Assembly: GCA_022561095.1 (NCBI GenBank)
Contig: JADFRV010000083.1
Location: 1 to 9,220, forward strand
DNA length: 9,220 nucleotides
DNA from: Chloroflexota bacterium
GTDB lineage: Bacteria > Chloroflexota > Dehalococcoidia > SM23-28-2 > RBG-16-64-32
Reading direction: 5' to 3'
The notes under the pieces: generated by a model
Told to the model about the DNA's origin: nothing
What the model saw: the letters and a program-made list of their open reading frames with translations, nothing else
The model's database searches: none
Program-made: the position numbers and the translations under genes
Part shown: in pieces, positions 1 through 6,998 of the stretch
How the letters are laid out: each line of letters starts with the position of its first letter
Position numbering within the stretch: the first letter of the stretch is position 1

Positions 1-1076
1 CGCTCTTCCTCAACCTGAGGCTCCTTCACACCTCCCTTGGAGCGGCCGAAACCGCGTACGCGGCGGCCCGGCAGGACCGACCTCGCCGCCAGCTCTATGA
101 ACGCCCCCGGCTTGTTCATCGCCTCCAGGATGGCCGACCCCTCGAAGCCGCAGTGCATCATGCAGGTGTCACAGCGGGGGTCTTTGCCCAGGCCGTAAGC
201 ATCCCACTGGACGGTGGTCATCAGCTCCTCGTAGGTCTTGGCGTGCCCATCAGCGATGAGGTAGCAGGGCTTGCGCCAGCCGGCCGGCGTGTAGGTGGGT
301 GTCGTCCACTGGGTGCAGGAGTAATCGCGCTTTCCCTGGAGGAAGTCCAGGTACAGGGGGTTGTTATAGAAGCGTATCCCATCCTTGCAACCCTCGAATA
401 TGCGGCGGAAGAAGCTCTGCGCCTCCTCTCGCTGCATGAAGATGTCGTGGTGCGCTACCTCCTTGTACTGGAACCCCGGCGAAACCATCATCCCCTCGAC
501 ACCCATATCGTTAAGCATAGCGAACAGCTGGTGGTACTCCTCCGGTCGGTTGCCGCTAAACAGCGTGGTGTTCGTGCAGACCCGGTAGCCCCTCGCGCGG
601 GCCTCCTTGATCGCCTTGATCGCCACGTCGTACACACCTTTTCGCTCCACCGCGATGTCGTGCGTCTCCCTCAGCCCATCCAGGTGCACCACCAACGAGA
701 AGTAGGGTGACGGCGGGATGACCTTCATCCCTTTCTTGAACAGCAGAGCGTTGGTGCACAGGTAGACGAACCGCTTCTGCTTGATGATCCCGGCCACGAT
801 CTCCCCGATCTGAGGGTGCATCAGCGGCTCCCCGCCGGCGATGGATACGACAGGTGGGTCGCACTCCTCCACCGCCCGCATGCAGTCCTCTAGCGTGAGT
901 TGCTGATCGATGATCGGCTTGTACTCACGGATGCGGCCGCAGCCGGTGCAAGTAAGGTTGCAGTCCTCCAGCGGCTCCAGGATCATCGTCAAAGGGAAGT
1001 ACTTGCGGCCCCGTAGACGCTGTTTGAACAGATACCATCCAAGCTTCAGAGACAGCCAGAGAGGTTGCCCAGCCAT
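1..1076 (-). CDS. hpnH: HpnH, hopanoid radical SAM adenosyltransferase (3' end cut by window edge)
   Basis: HpnH is the radical SAM enzyme that adds 5'-deoxyadenosine to hopene to give adenosylhopane, the precursor of extended C35 hopanoids. The first 358 codons are visible and no stop is reached before the window edge; since the family is usually about 330-380 residues, only a little of the C-terminus should be missing. The radical SAM cluster motif CNLTCTGCGR supplies C39, C43 and C46 (Cx3Cx2C), and the SAM-binding IAGGEPLMHP motif follows. The context 'EPLEDCNLTCTGCGR' is typical of HpnH rather than of other radical SAM families. ATG at 1074-1076 is preceded by AGGAAGG with good spacing. 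It lies 19 nt after the prenyl synthase stop, so it is probably cotranscribed. Seen: motifs, start and spacing. Family knowledge: the reaction. The visible end is Arg/Lys/Glu-rich and may be a poorly conserved tail. Confidence 0.93.
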   Translation of the reverse strand, partial: MAGQPLWLSLKLGWYLFKQRLRGRKYFPLTMILEPLEDCNLTCTGCGRIREYKPIIDQQLTLEDCMRAVEECDPPVVSIAGGEPLMHPQIGEIVAGIIKQKRFVYLCTNALLFKKGMKVIPPSPYFSLVVHLDGLRETHDIAVERKGVYDVAIKAIKEARARGYRVCTNTTLFSGNRPEEYHQLFAMLNDMGVEGMMVSPGFQYKEVAHHDIFMQREEAQSFFRRIFEGCKDGIRFYNNPLYLDFLQGKRDYSCTQWTTPTYTPAGWRKPCYLIADGHAKTYEELMTTVQWDAYGLGKDPRCDTCMMHCGFEGSAILEAMNKPGAFIELAARSVLPGRRVRGFGRSKGGVKEPQVEEE

Positions 1077-1095
1077 AATAGTTCCTTCCTAGGGA

Positions 1096-2139
1096 TCAGT
1101 AATCCCGCTCCAGGATAAAGTCAGCGACCTGCCGCAGCTCCGCGGCGGGTCCCTTGCTTAAGCCAGCATGCTCCAACTCCGGCAACGCCCGCTCCCTGTA
1201 TTCCTCAGCCATCATGCGACAGTACGCCTGCGCCCCCACCGAATCCAGCGCTGAGAGCACCGTGGATACGTCCGAATCGCTCAGGCGCGGCTGGGAGTAG
1301 ACCCGCCGCAGCTCCTCGGCTATCGCGCCTTCCGCCCGCGCCAGCGCGTACACAACTGGAAGCGACTTCTTGCGATTGCGGATGTCCGCCGCGGGCTGCT
1401 TTCCCGTCCGGTTCTCCGCTCCCCACACGCCTAACATGTCATCACGGATCTGGAACGCCACGCCCAGCCAGCGGCCGCAGCGCCCCAGCGCCTCCGCCAC
1501 CGCGAGGTCGTCAGCGCCGACCAGGCCGCCCAGCCGCAGGGCGCAGTCGAACAGGGCGCCGGTCTTCTTCTCGACCATCTCCAGGTAGGCGTCCTCGCCC
1601 ACGTCAAGACGCTCCTCGAAGCTGATGTCCAGGGCCTGGCCCTCCACGATCTCCAGCGTGCACTCGTCCAGGACGCGGACAGCCTCCACAACCCGCTCCG
1701 CCGGGACGCTTTCGGAGCCGAGCTTCAGCACCGCCAGGCGGCCCAGGGTCAGCAGGGCGTCGCCGGCGTTGATCGCTTGGGCCTCACCCCAGACGCTCCA
1801 CACCGTGGGGCGATGCCTACGCTCCGGGTCGCGGTCCTGGATGTCATCGTGCACCAGCGAGAAGTTGTGCACCAGTTCCAGCCCGGCGGCGGCGGGAAGA
1901 GCCGCGCGCCACTCACCTCCGGCGGCCTCACAGGCCAGCAGGCAGAGGGTGGGCCGCAACGCCTTGCCGCCCTCGGAGCGCAGAGGGCGTCCGTCGGCGT
2001 CCTCCCACCCCAGGTGATAGCGCAGCATACGGTGCAGCTCCTCCGGATGGCTTCCCGAGGGCAGGCCGTCGCTCAGCAGGGAACGCAGCCGCTCGTCCAG
2101 CACCCCCCGGTAGCGACCGAAGGCAGGCGGCAGATCCAC
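1096..2139 (-). CDS. polyprenyl (probably farnesyl) diphosphate synthase, trans-isoprenyl type
   Basis: A class I all-trans prenyl diphosphate synthase that adds IPP to allylic diphosphates in the cytoplasm. The 347-residue protein has the IPP-binding GGKALRP (about 57-63), the first aspartate motif DDIQD (98-102) followed by R104 and R108, and the late basic motif RKKSLPVV (256-263). The second aspartate-rich region reads RDDMLGVWG (232-240): two Asp remain but the last Asp of DDxxD is Gly, followed by TGKQ. The start is GTG, 2 nt after the stop of the YjbQ-family gene, with only a weak GGGCGAG Shine-Dalgarno inside that gene, which suggests translational coupling. Chain length cannot be read reliably from sequence. 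Placement between ispH and hpnH, and the analogous prenyl synthase in the Streptomyces hop cluster, make supply of FPP for HpnD the likely job. A geranylgeranyl product cannot be excluded. Confidence 0.9.
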   Translation of the reverse strand: MDLPPAFGRYRGVLDERLRSLLSDGLPSGSHPEELHRMLRYHLGWEDADGRPLRSEGGKALRPTLCLLACEAAGGEWRAALPAAAGLELVHNFSLVHDDIQDRDPERRHRPTVWSVWGEAQAINAGDALLTLGRLAVLKLGSESVPAERVVEAVRVLDECTLEIVEGQALDISFEERLDVGEDAYLEMVEKKTGALFDCALRLGGLVGADDLAVAEALGRCGRWLGVAFQIRDDMLGVWGAENRTGKQPAADIRNRKKSLPVVYALARAEGAIAEELRRVYSQPRLSDSDVSTVLSALDSVGAQAYCRMMAEEYRERALPELEHAGLSKGPAAELRQVADFILERDY

Positions 2140-2141
2140 CG

Positions 2142-2579
2142 CTACTCGCCCATGAGCTGCACCACCACCTCGCGCTCGCGGCCGTGATCCAGCTCAATCA
2201 GGAAGATCCGCTGCCACTGGCCAACGATCAGCTTGCCGTCCACCACAGGGACGGCTTCGCTGGCGCCGAGCAGCAGGTGCTGGCAGTGGGAGTGCCCGTT
2301 GGGACGCTCGCCGTTGTCGGAGAAGGCGTGGGCGAACTCGTTATGCTTGTATTCAGCCTTACAGGGAGCGATCTGCTCCAGCATCCGCTCCATATCCGCC
2401 AGGAGCGCAGGCTCGTTCTCGTTAATCCGGATAGCGGCGGTGGTGTGCCTGGAGAAGACGACCACGAAGCCGTTGGAGACGCCTGATTCACGGGCCGCCT
2501 CTTCGATCCGCTCCGTTATGTCGATGAACTGCGGCCCCTTCTCGGTCCGGATGTTGAAGGTCTGCGAGAGGAACTTCAT
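2142..2579 (-). CDS. YjbQ / UPF0047 family protein (secondary thiamine-phosphate synthase-like)
   Basis: A 145-residue single-domain protein, full length for the YjbQ/UPF0047 family. Characteristic elements are the SRHTTAAIRINENE segment (about 43-56, with H45 and E55), NGHSHCQHLLLG (94-105, with H96 and H98) and the C-terminal GQWQRIFLIELDHGRER block (120-136). E. coli YjbQ shows weak thiamine-phosphate synthase activity, but the physiological role of the family is not settled. ATG at 2577-2579 has a strong AAGGAGG site about 9 nt upstream. The gene lies 17 nt after ispH and 2 nt before the prenyl synthase, so it is an integral operon member. No thiamine gene is visible nearby, so a function tied to diphosphate-bearing isoprenoid intermediates is conceivable; that is inference. 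Family assignment is firm, function is not. Confidence 0.9.
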   Translation of the reverse strand: MKFLSQTFNIRTEKGPQFIDITERIEEAARESGVSNGFVVVFSRHTTAAIRINENEPALLADMERMLEQIAPCKAEYKHNEFAHAFSDNGERPNGHSHCQHLLLGASEAVPVVDGKLIVGQWQRIFLIELDHGREREVVVQLMGE

Positions 2580-2596
2580 TGCGGGTTTCCTCCTTC

Positions 2597-3502
2597 TCAG
2601 GCGTCCATTAGATTGGACGGGGCGAAACGTCGTGCCCTCTGCTCTTTCGCATGGAGCTTCTCAGCCAGTTTCTCCAACCGCGCCACCACCTCGTCTATCG
2701 ATTGATCAGGCGTAGAAGCGCCCGCTGTCACACCCACGGTCTCCTTACCCTCCAGCCATTCCGGTTCTATTTCACGGGCCCGCTCGATCTGCTGCGTCTC
2801 GACGCCGCTGTCGGCGCAGGTTTGGGCCAGCTTACGCGTGTTGGCGCTCCCGCGGCCGCCCACCACTATTACGAGATCGCATTCCGCCGCCAGCTCGTGG
2901 GCCGCGTGGTAGCGCTCATCGGTCTCCGGGCAAGTGGTGTTCACGATCCGTAGCTCATTGATGCGACCGATGTTGTGGCCGACAAAGCGACCCACGAACT
3001 CCGCGAACGACTGCTCGCTCTTCGTGGTCTGGGCCAAAAGCGCTAGCTTACGGTGAGGTATATCGATCTCCGCCTCCGGGTCCAGGATCGCCGTGCCTTT
3101 CCCCTCCGTCCACGCCAGCACACCCCTAACCTCAGGATGGTCCTCTTCGCCGTAGATTATCACCCTGAACCCGTCGGCGCATAGGCCCTGAGCGGCCTTC
3201 TGTGACTTTCTGACGATGGGGCAGGTAGTGTCAACGACGTCCAGCCCGCGCTCCTCCGCCTCCCCCGCGATCTCCGGCCCTCGCCCGTGCGCAGTCACAG
3301 CAACCGTGCCGCTCTCTACTTCCTCCAGCCCTCCAACCACCCGCACCCCCTTCGCCGTCAGCCCATCTACGACCACCGGGTTGTGCACTATCGAGCCCAG
3401 GCTATCGATGGGCCCTCGCTCTTCGGCGACCTCCGCTACCATGTCGATGGCGCGGCGAACGCCGAAGCAGAATCCCAGCGCCTTCGCTCTCACTATCCTC
3501 AT
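2597..3502 (-). CDS. ispH: IspH (LytB), 4-hydroxy-3-methylbut-2-enyl diphosphate reductase
   Basis: Catalyses the last MEP-pathway step, reductive dehydroxylation of HMBPP to IPP and DMAPP, on a [4Fe-4S] cluster in the cytoplasm. At 301 residues the length is normal for the family. The three cluster cysteines are present: C12 in GFCFGV, C94 in TTCPIV and C191 in NTTCPETDER. Substrate-pocket residues also appear: H40 in VHNP, H72 in AHGRG, H122 and E124 in DHPEV, the AQTT threonine near 160, S219 and N221 in GSANTRK, and S263 in GASTPD. The context after the third cysteine differs from the E. coli-type CYATTNRQ. ATG at 3500-3502 follows a GAGGAG ribosome binding site. The gene sits 49 nt downstream of hpnE and 17 nt upstream of the YjbQ-family gene. 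Its position suggests that precursor supply is expressed together with squalene synthesis. Confidence 0.95.
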   Translation of the reverse strand: MRIVRAKALGFCFGVRRAIDMVAEVAEERGPIDSLGSIVHNPVVVDGLTAKGVRVVGGLEEVESGTVAVTAHGRGPEIAGEAEERGLDVVDTTCPIVRKSQKAAQGLCADGFRVIIYGEEDHPEVRGVLAWTEGKGTAILDPEAEIDIPHRKLALLAQTTKSEQSFAEFVGRFVGHNIGRINELRIVNTTCPETDERYHAAHELAAECDLVIVVGGRGSANTRKLAQTCADSGVETQQIERAREIEPEWLEGKETVGVTAGASTPDQSIDEVVARLEKLAEKLHAKEQRARRFAPSNLMDA

Positions 3503-3551
3503 TCCGGCTCCTCTGACGATAACGGATAACGACTTCGCATGACCACGGTCT

Positions 3552-4925
3552 CTAGATCGCGCGCACCACCTCCTTTCCGGCGGCTGCTCGCCCCGCCGCC
3601 ACCAGCACCTCCCGCGCCGCCATCAGGCCGCTGCGTACGGCGCTCTCCATGGTTGCCGGCCAGCCTGTGTCCGTCCAATCCCCGGCCAGGAACAGATTGC
3701 CTACAGGCGTCCGCTGGCTGGGCCGGAGCCGTGAGACGCCCGGATGAGCTGCGAACGTGGCGTCCCGCTGCTTCACCACCAGCCCCCGCTTGAGCTCCGC
3801 CGTCCGCGCCGCCGGGAACAGGGACTGCACCTCGCGAACGAACAGCCCGATGATCTCTTGCGCGGGCATCTCCGCGAACTCCCGGGCGCCGCTCAGTGAG
3901 ATATCCAGGTACTGGCCGTCACTCTCCTGCCCCCATAACTTCGACTTGTTGAACACCCACTGTAGAGGCGTGTTCAGGAAGGCCGCGAACTCCATGTCAG
4001 TCACCTGGCGGTCGTACCACAGGTGCACGTTGACGATGGGCGAGGTGTCCATGTGCCCGATCCGCCCGAAGAACGGCTCCTCTCGCAGCGGTTTCGGCAG
4101 CAGCATCAGCAGAGACCGATGATCCAGAGCCATCACGATGAACTGCGCATCCTCAACCGGCCCGCTGATCGCCGCGCGTCCGTCCTCCACCCGCATCCCG
4201 GAGATGCTCCGTCCCAACCTCACCTCTCCCCCACGGGACTCGATGTACTCCCGCGCCGCCTCCGCCAGCAGCGCCGACAGCCCAACCCTGGCCCAGCCCA
4301 CGTTGGCGCCGTTCCGGTCGCGCAGGAACCCTTCCTGGAACACCATCAGCGCCAGGTCAGCGCTGACCGTAGTGACGTCTCCGTTCAGCGTCGGCAGCAC
4401 GATCAGGTTCCAGAAGCCGCGGATGGCGTTCTCCGTCTGACCGTGGGCGCGGAGCCAATCGGCGAAGGTGACGCCGTCCAGGCCCCGGCGGGCCGCCCGG
4501 TCCAGGGAGCGTATCCGCGTCATAGCGTAGGCCGCGCGCACCTTCTCCGCCGGCGAGAGCGAGCGGAACCGCAACAGCGAAGGGAGGAGATGCAGCGGCG
4601 GCGGCAGCGCCCCGCTCTGCAGCACGCTCTCTCCCCACACCTTATCGATTACCCGCACCCGCATCCGCTTCTGAAGGTACGCCTTCTGCCATACACCCAG
4701 CCGCTTCAGGAGCCCGATGTATTCCGTGCAGCAGCCCAAGAACACGTGCTGCCCGTTGTCCACTTCCACGCCGGACCGCTTATCGACGTAGGAGTAGGCG
4801 CGTCCTCCCAAGAAGGGCCGTTTCTCCGCCAGCGTCACCTTGAGCCCGGCGTCGGCCAGTTCGCAGGCGGCGGTGATACCGGCCAGGCCGGCGCCGGCCA
4901 CGAGAACGGACGGCCTCTCGCTCAC
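3552..4925 (-). CDS. hpnE: HpnE, squalene-associated FAD-dependent desaturase/reductase
   Basis: A flavoprotein of the phytoene desaturase-like amine oxidase superfamily that, with HpnC and HpnD, converts hydroxysqualene to squalene. With the start chosen here it has 457 residues, normal for HpnE. The N-terminal Rossmann motif reads VLVAGAGLAG (GxGxxG at 11-16) with acidic E34 ending the second strand and the GGRAYSY segment after it. Near the C-terminus, FLAGDWTDTGWPATMESAV (412-430) is the typical FAD-binding closing motif. The frame is open much further upstream, to about 5402, but that part is the antisense-like shadow of hpnD and has no family resemblance. GTG at 4923-4925 overlaps the hpnD TGA as GTGA and has GAGGAG about 9 nt upstream, so I take it as the start. 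The protein begins Val/Met-SERPSVLVAGAG, directly entering the flavin fold. Confidence 0.93.
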   Translation of the reverse strand: MSERPSVLVAGAGLAGITAACELADAGLKVTLAEKRPFLGGRAYSYVDKRSGVEVDNGQHVFLGCCTEYIGLLKRLGVWQKAYLQKRMRVRVIDKVWGESVLQSGALPPPLHLLPSLLRFRSLSPAEKVRAAYAMTRIRSLDRAARRGLDGVTFADWLRAHGQTENAIRGFWNLIVLPTLNGDVTTVSADLALMVFQEGFLRDRNGANVGWARVGLSALLAEAAREYIESRGGEVRLGRSISGMRVEDGRAAISGPVEDAQFIVMALDHRSLLMLLPKPLREEPFFGRIGHMDTSPIVNVHLWYDRQVTDMEFAAFLNTPLQWVFNKSKLWGQESDGQYLDISLSGAREFAEMPAQEIIGLFVREVQSLFPAARTAELKRGLVVKQRDATFAAHPGVSRLRPSQRTPVGNLFLAGDWTDTGWPATMESAVRSGLMAAREVLVAAGRAAAGKEVVRAI

Positions 4926-5782
4926 AGCACCAGGCTCCTCACCAGCTCGCGGCCGGCCAGCGCCAGCTTCTGGCCCGCGCTCAGGCTCAGCCGCCGCCTC
5001 AGCACCGTCTCCGGCGCCCGCTCGATATCGTCCAGGATCGTGCTGTATATACCCGCCATGACCCCCACGCACGCCCTGGCCCGCCGCGGCAGGTAAGGGA
5101 ACAGCCGTCGCCCGCTCTCGTAGTACTCCCGCGCCCTCTTCACCTGGAACGACATTAGCCGGCGGAAGTTGTCCGTTGCTGCGCCCGCCCGCAGATCGTC
5201 CTCCGTATAGCCGAAGCGGGCCAGTTCGTCCTGGGGCAGGTAGATGCGGTCCCGCTGCAAGTCCTCCTGGATGTCGCGAAGTATGTTGGTGAGCTGGAGG
5301 GCGATGCCCAGGTCCGCCGCGCGCTCGCGCGCCTGCCCGTCGCCGCGATAGCCGAAGACCTCGATGGAGATCAGCCCCACGATGGAGGCCACCTTGTAGC
5401 AATAGCGCTTCAGCTCCTCGAAGCCAGCGTATCGCCGCACCGTCAGGTCCGTCTCCACGCCCTCGATGAGCCGGTAGAAGTATTCATGCGGGATGCGGTA
5501 ACGGTCGATGGCGTCCCTGAGAGCCAGGAGAACCGGGCCCCGGGGACGCCCCTCCAGACACCGGTCCAACGACTCGCGGTAGGCGGCGAGCCTGAGCGAC
5601 GCCTCCTGAGGCGGCAGGCCGGCGTCCACGATGTCGTCGCACTCACGGGCGAAGGCGTAGGCTGCGTATATGGCGCGCCGCTGCCGGGCCGGCAGCAGCA
5701 TGAAACCGTAGTAGAAGTTCTTCGCCTCCCGCTTGGTGAGCGCCTGACAGTGGTCGTAGGCGACGGTCAGCTCGTCCTTCAC
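4922..5782 (-). CDS. hpnD: HpnD, presqualene diphosphate synthase
   Basis: A squalene/phytoene synthase-family enzyme; HpnD condenses two farnesyl diphosphates to presqualene diphosphate. The 286-residue length is normal. The two metal-binding aspartate regions are CDDIVD (48-53) and RDIQED (169-174), the latter inside LTNILRDIQEDLQRDRIYLP. The FYYGFMLLP segment (23-31) and YCYKVASIVG (127-136) are also typical, and the latter separates it from the HpnC type, which has SANPVG at this place. The start is GTG at 5780-5782, overlapping the hpnC TGA by four bases (GTGA). Its own stop overlaps the hpnE GTG in the same way, so hpnC-hpnD-hpnE are likely translationally coupled, fitting a three-enzyme route with reactive intermediates. 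A phytoene synthase is the main alternative; linkage with hpnC, hpnE and hpnH argues for HpnD. Confidence 0.93.
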   Translation of the reverse strand: MKDELTVAYDHCQALTKREAKNFYYGFMLLPARQRRAIYAAYAFARECDDIVDAGLPPQEASLRLAAYRESLDRCLEGRPRGPVLLALRDAIDRYRIPHEYFYRLIEGVETDLTVRRYAGFEELKRYCYKVASIVGLISIEVFGYRGDGQARERAADLGIALQLTNILRDIQEDLQRDRIYLPQDELARFGYTEDDLRAGAATDNFRRLMSFQVKRAREYYESGRRLFPYLPRRARACVGVMAGIYSTILDDIERAPETVLRRRLSLSAGQKLALAGRELVRSLVL

Positions 5783-6666
5783 TTCGTCTCCCTCACAGAT
5801 ATCGGGAGGGGCAGGAGCCCCCGCAGCGCCAGCAACGCCTTCCGCGCCCGGGACAGCTTCGGACGCCTGTTCAGAACGTCGTATCCGATGTTCTCGATGG
5901 CGTCCAGCACCGCTAGCCCTCCCAGGCTGAACAGCCGCAGGTCAAGCCTGAGGCGGCCGCGCACCCGGGGTATCAGCTCCAGACCGCTACGGAACAGCTC
6001 CCGCGTCCTCCGGACCTGGAACGCCATCAAGGCGCGGAGCCGTCCGTCGAAGCGGGCCGCCAGCAGGTCCTCTTCGCCGTAGCCGAAGCGCTCCATCTCC
6101 TCCAAAGGGATGTAGATGCGGCCCTTGCCCAGATCGCGGCGCACGTCCTGCCAGAAGTTCGTAAGCTGAAGCGCCGTGCAGGTCGAGTCCGAAAGCCGTT
6201 GCCGCTCTTCGTCTCGATACCCGAACAGGTACAGCACCAGGTGGCCCACCGGATTGGCGGAGTTCTGGCAATAGGCCTGCAGATCGGTGAACGTCCGATA
6301 GCGGTTGACCCGCTGGTCCATCCGGTTGGCCTCGATCAGCCGCAAGAACGGCTCCGGCGGGATATCGAAGCGGCGGATCGTCTCCTGAAGGGCGACGAAA
6401 GCTGGCTGTTGCGCGTCGCCATCGAAGCAGCGCCGCAGCTCCGCCTCCCAGTCGTCCAAGAGCGCCAGGCGGTCGCCCTCGGCCTCGTCCCCCAGGTCAT
6501 CCACGCCGCGGCAATAGGCGTACACGGCGTGGACGTGGGGGCGCAGGGCGCGTGGAAGCAGCCACGAGGCTACTGTGAAATTCTCGTAGTGGCTCGTTGC
6601 GAGGCGTTGGCAGTAAGCGTACGCCTTCGCCAACGAGTAAGCCTTCGCCGGCCCCTCAGCTATCAC
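5779..6666 (-). CDS. hpnC: HpnC, hydroxysqualene synthase (squalene synthase HpnC)
   Basis: The second squalene/phytoene synthase-family gene in tandem. HpnC hydrolyses and rearranges presqualene diphosphate to hydroxysqualene. The 295-residue protein carries SHYENFTVASWLLP (25-38), the first Asp region VDDLGDE (55-61), the HpnC-typical CQNSANPVGHL (133-143), and the second Asp region FWQDVRRD (171-178) followed by GRIYIP. It is the first gene of the operon. The GTG start at 6664-6666 is preceded by GGGAGGAGG with suitable spacing. A promoter candidate lies about 240 nt upstream, so the leader would be long. Tandem divergent paralogues of this family followed by hpnE are the hallmark of the bacterial HpnCDE squalene pathway, an alternative to the single-enzyme squalene synthase. 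Confidence 0.94.
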   Translation of the reverse strand: MIAEGPAKAYSLAKAYAYCQRLATSHYENFTVASWLLPRALRPHVHAVYAYCRGVDDLGDEAEGDRLALLDDWEAELRRCFDGDAQQPAFVALQETIRRFDIPPEPFLRLIEANRMDQRVNRYRTFTDLQAYCQNSANPVGHLVLYLFGYRDEERQRLSDSTCTALQLTNFWQDVRRDLGKGRIYIPLEEMERFGYGEEDLLAARFDGRLRALMAFQVRRTRELFRSGLELIPRVRGRLRLDLRLFSLGGLAVLDAIENIGYDVLNRRPKLSRARKALLALRGLLPLPISVRETK

Positions 6667-6703
6667 TGGCCTCCTCCCTCGCTACAGGGGTACGGGTGCG
6701 CGT

Positions 6704-6730
6704 GCCACCAGTGGCTACCCTATGGGTGGC
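6704..6730 (-). promoter_or_regulatory. possible alternative RNA hairpins in the hpn operon leader
   Basis: On the minus strand, GCCAC pairs with GTGGC around a two-base turn (6704-6715). A second possible stem pairs the same 6704-6709 arm with GGTGGC at 6725-6730. The two are mutually exclusive and lie about 38 nt before the hpnC start, just upstream of its ribosome binding site. Such an arrangement could affect translation or attenuation, but the stems are short, no known riboswitch class is recognised, and chance is a fair explanation. Confidence 0.25.
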
Positions 6731-6906
6731 TGTATTTCGAGCCGCTCCGGCCGCGCGAGGAAGCTGATGCTGGCTATGTGGGTGAGATGATGAAAATAGA
6801 TAATGCCCCGATGAAAGCCGTGATCCGCCAGCCTCTTCGACGCCTGCGGCCCAAGATTCGTAGTCGTCCCGCTATACTCAGACCTCCTACACGCCTGCTG
6901 GCACAA

Positions 6907-6934
6907 ATTCTAGACGCCGATACGGAGAGGTCAA
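6907..6934 (-). promoter_or_regulatory. putative housekeeping-sigma promoter of the hpn operon
   Basis: Reading the minus strand, TTGACC (6934-6929) and TAGAAT (6912-6907) are separated by 16 bp, each one base from the sigma70-type consensus. Transcription would start near 6900, giving a leader of about 230 nt before hpnC. It is the best-scoring promoter I can see by eye upstream of the operon. No start-site evidence is available. Confidence 0.55.
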
Positions 6935-6957
6935 TAGAATTCCATTGCTAGAACAAT
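6932..6957. promoter_or_regulatory. imperfect palindrome with CAAT/ATTG half-sites, possible operator
   Basis: CAATAGAATTCCATTG (6932-6947) is a 16-bp inverted repeat matching at 14 of 16 positions around a GAATTC centre. A third CAAT half-site follows at 6954-6957, making a second inverted pair with ATTG at 6944-6947. The first palindrome overlaps the -35 box of the leftward promoter, and the group lies between the two divergent -10 boxes. This is where a repressor or shared regulator would be expected to bind. No regulator family is recognised. Confidence 0.4.
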
Positions 6958-6979
6958 ATCGTCTGCGAAGAAGTATAAT
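6950..6979 (+). promoter_or_regulatory. putative rightward promoter with perfect TATAAT
   Basis: A perfect -10 hexamer TATAAT is at 6974-6979. The -35 region is weak: AGAACA at 6950-6955 with 18-bp spacing matches three of six consensus bases. The start would be near 6986, immediately before the AGGAGG of the 22-codon ORF. The poor -35 suggests a weak or activator-dependent promoter, or none. Confidence 0.4.
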
Positions 6980-6998
6980 ATGTCTAGCAGGAGGCTCC

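Noticed and set aside
3518..3531. Tandem GATAACG repeat between hpnE and ispH
   Set aside because: Only two 7-bp copies, and no convincing -35/-10 pair in the 49-bp gap to make an internal promoter; probably chance.
4023..5096. Long plus-strand open frame (357 codons) opposite hpnE/hpnD
   Set aside because: Pro/Arg/His/Gln-rich composition typical of the antisense of GC-rich coding sequence; both minus-strand genes are well supported.
4926..5402. Upstream extension of the hpnE frame, which would give a 616-residue protein
   Set aside because: The extra N-terminal 159 residues lie entirely over hpnD, are Arg/Gly/Ala-rich without family resemblance, and the flavin fold starts right after GTG at 4925, which has a ribosome binding site.
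6715..6906. 63-codon minus-strand frame in the hpn leader
   Set aside because: TTG start without a Shine-Dalgarno, no recognisable domain; treated as untranslated leader.
6199..6951. Plus-strand open frame of 250 codons opposite hpnC and its leader
   Set aside because: Mostly antisense to hpnC, no recognisable domain, and would cross the operon promoter.
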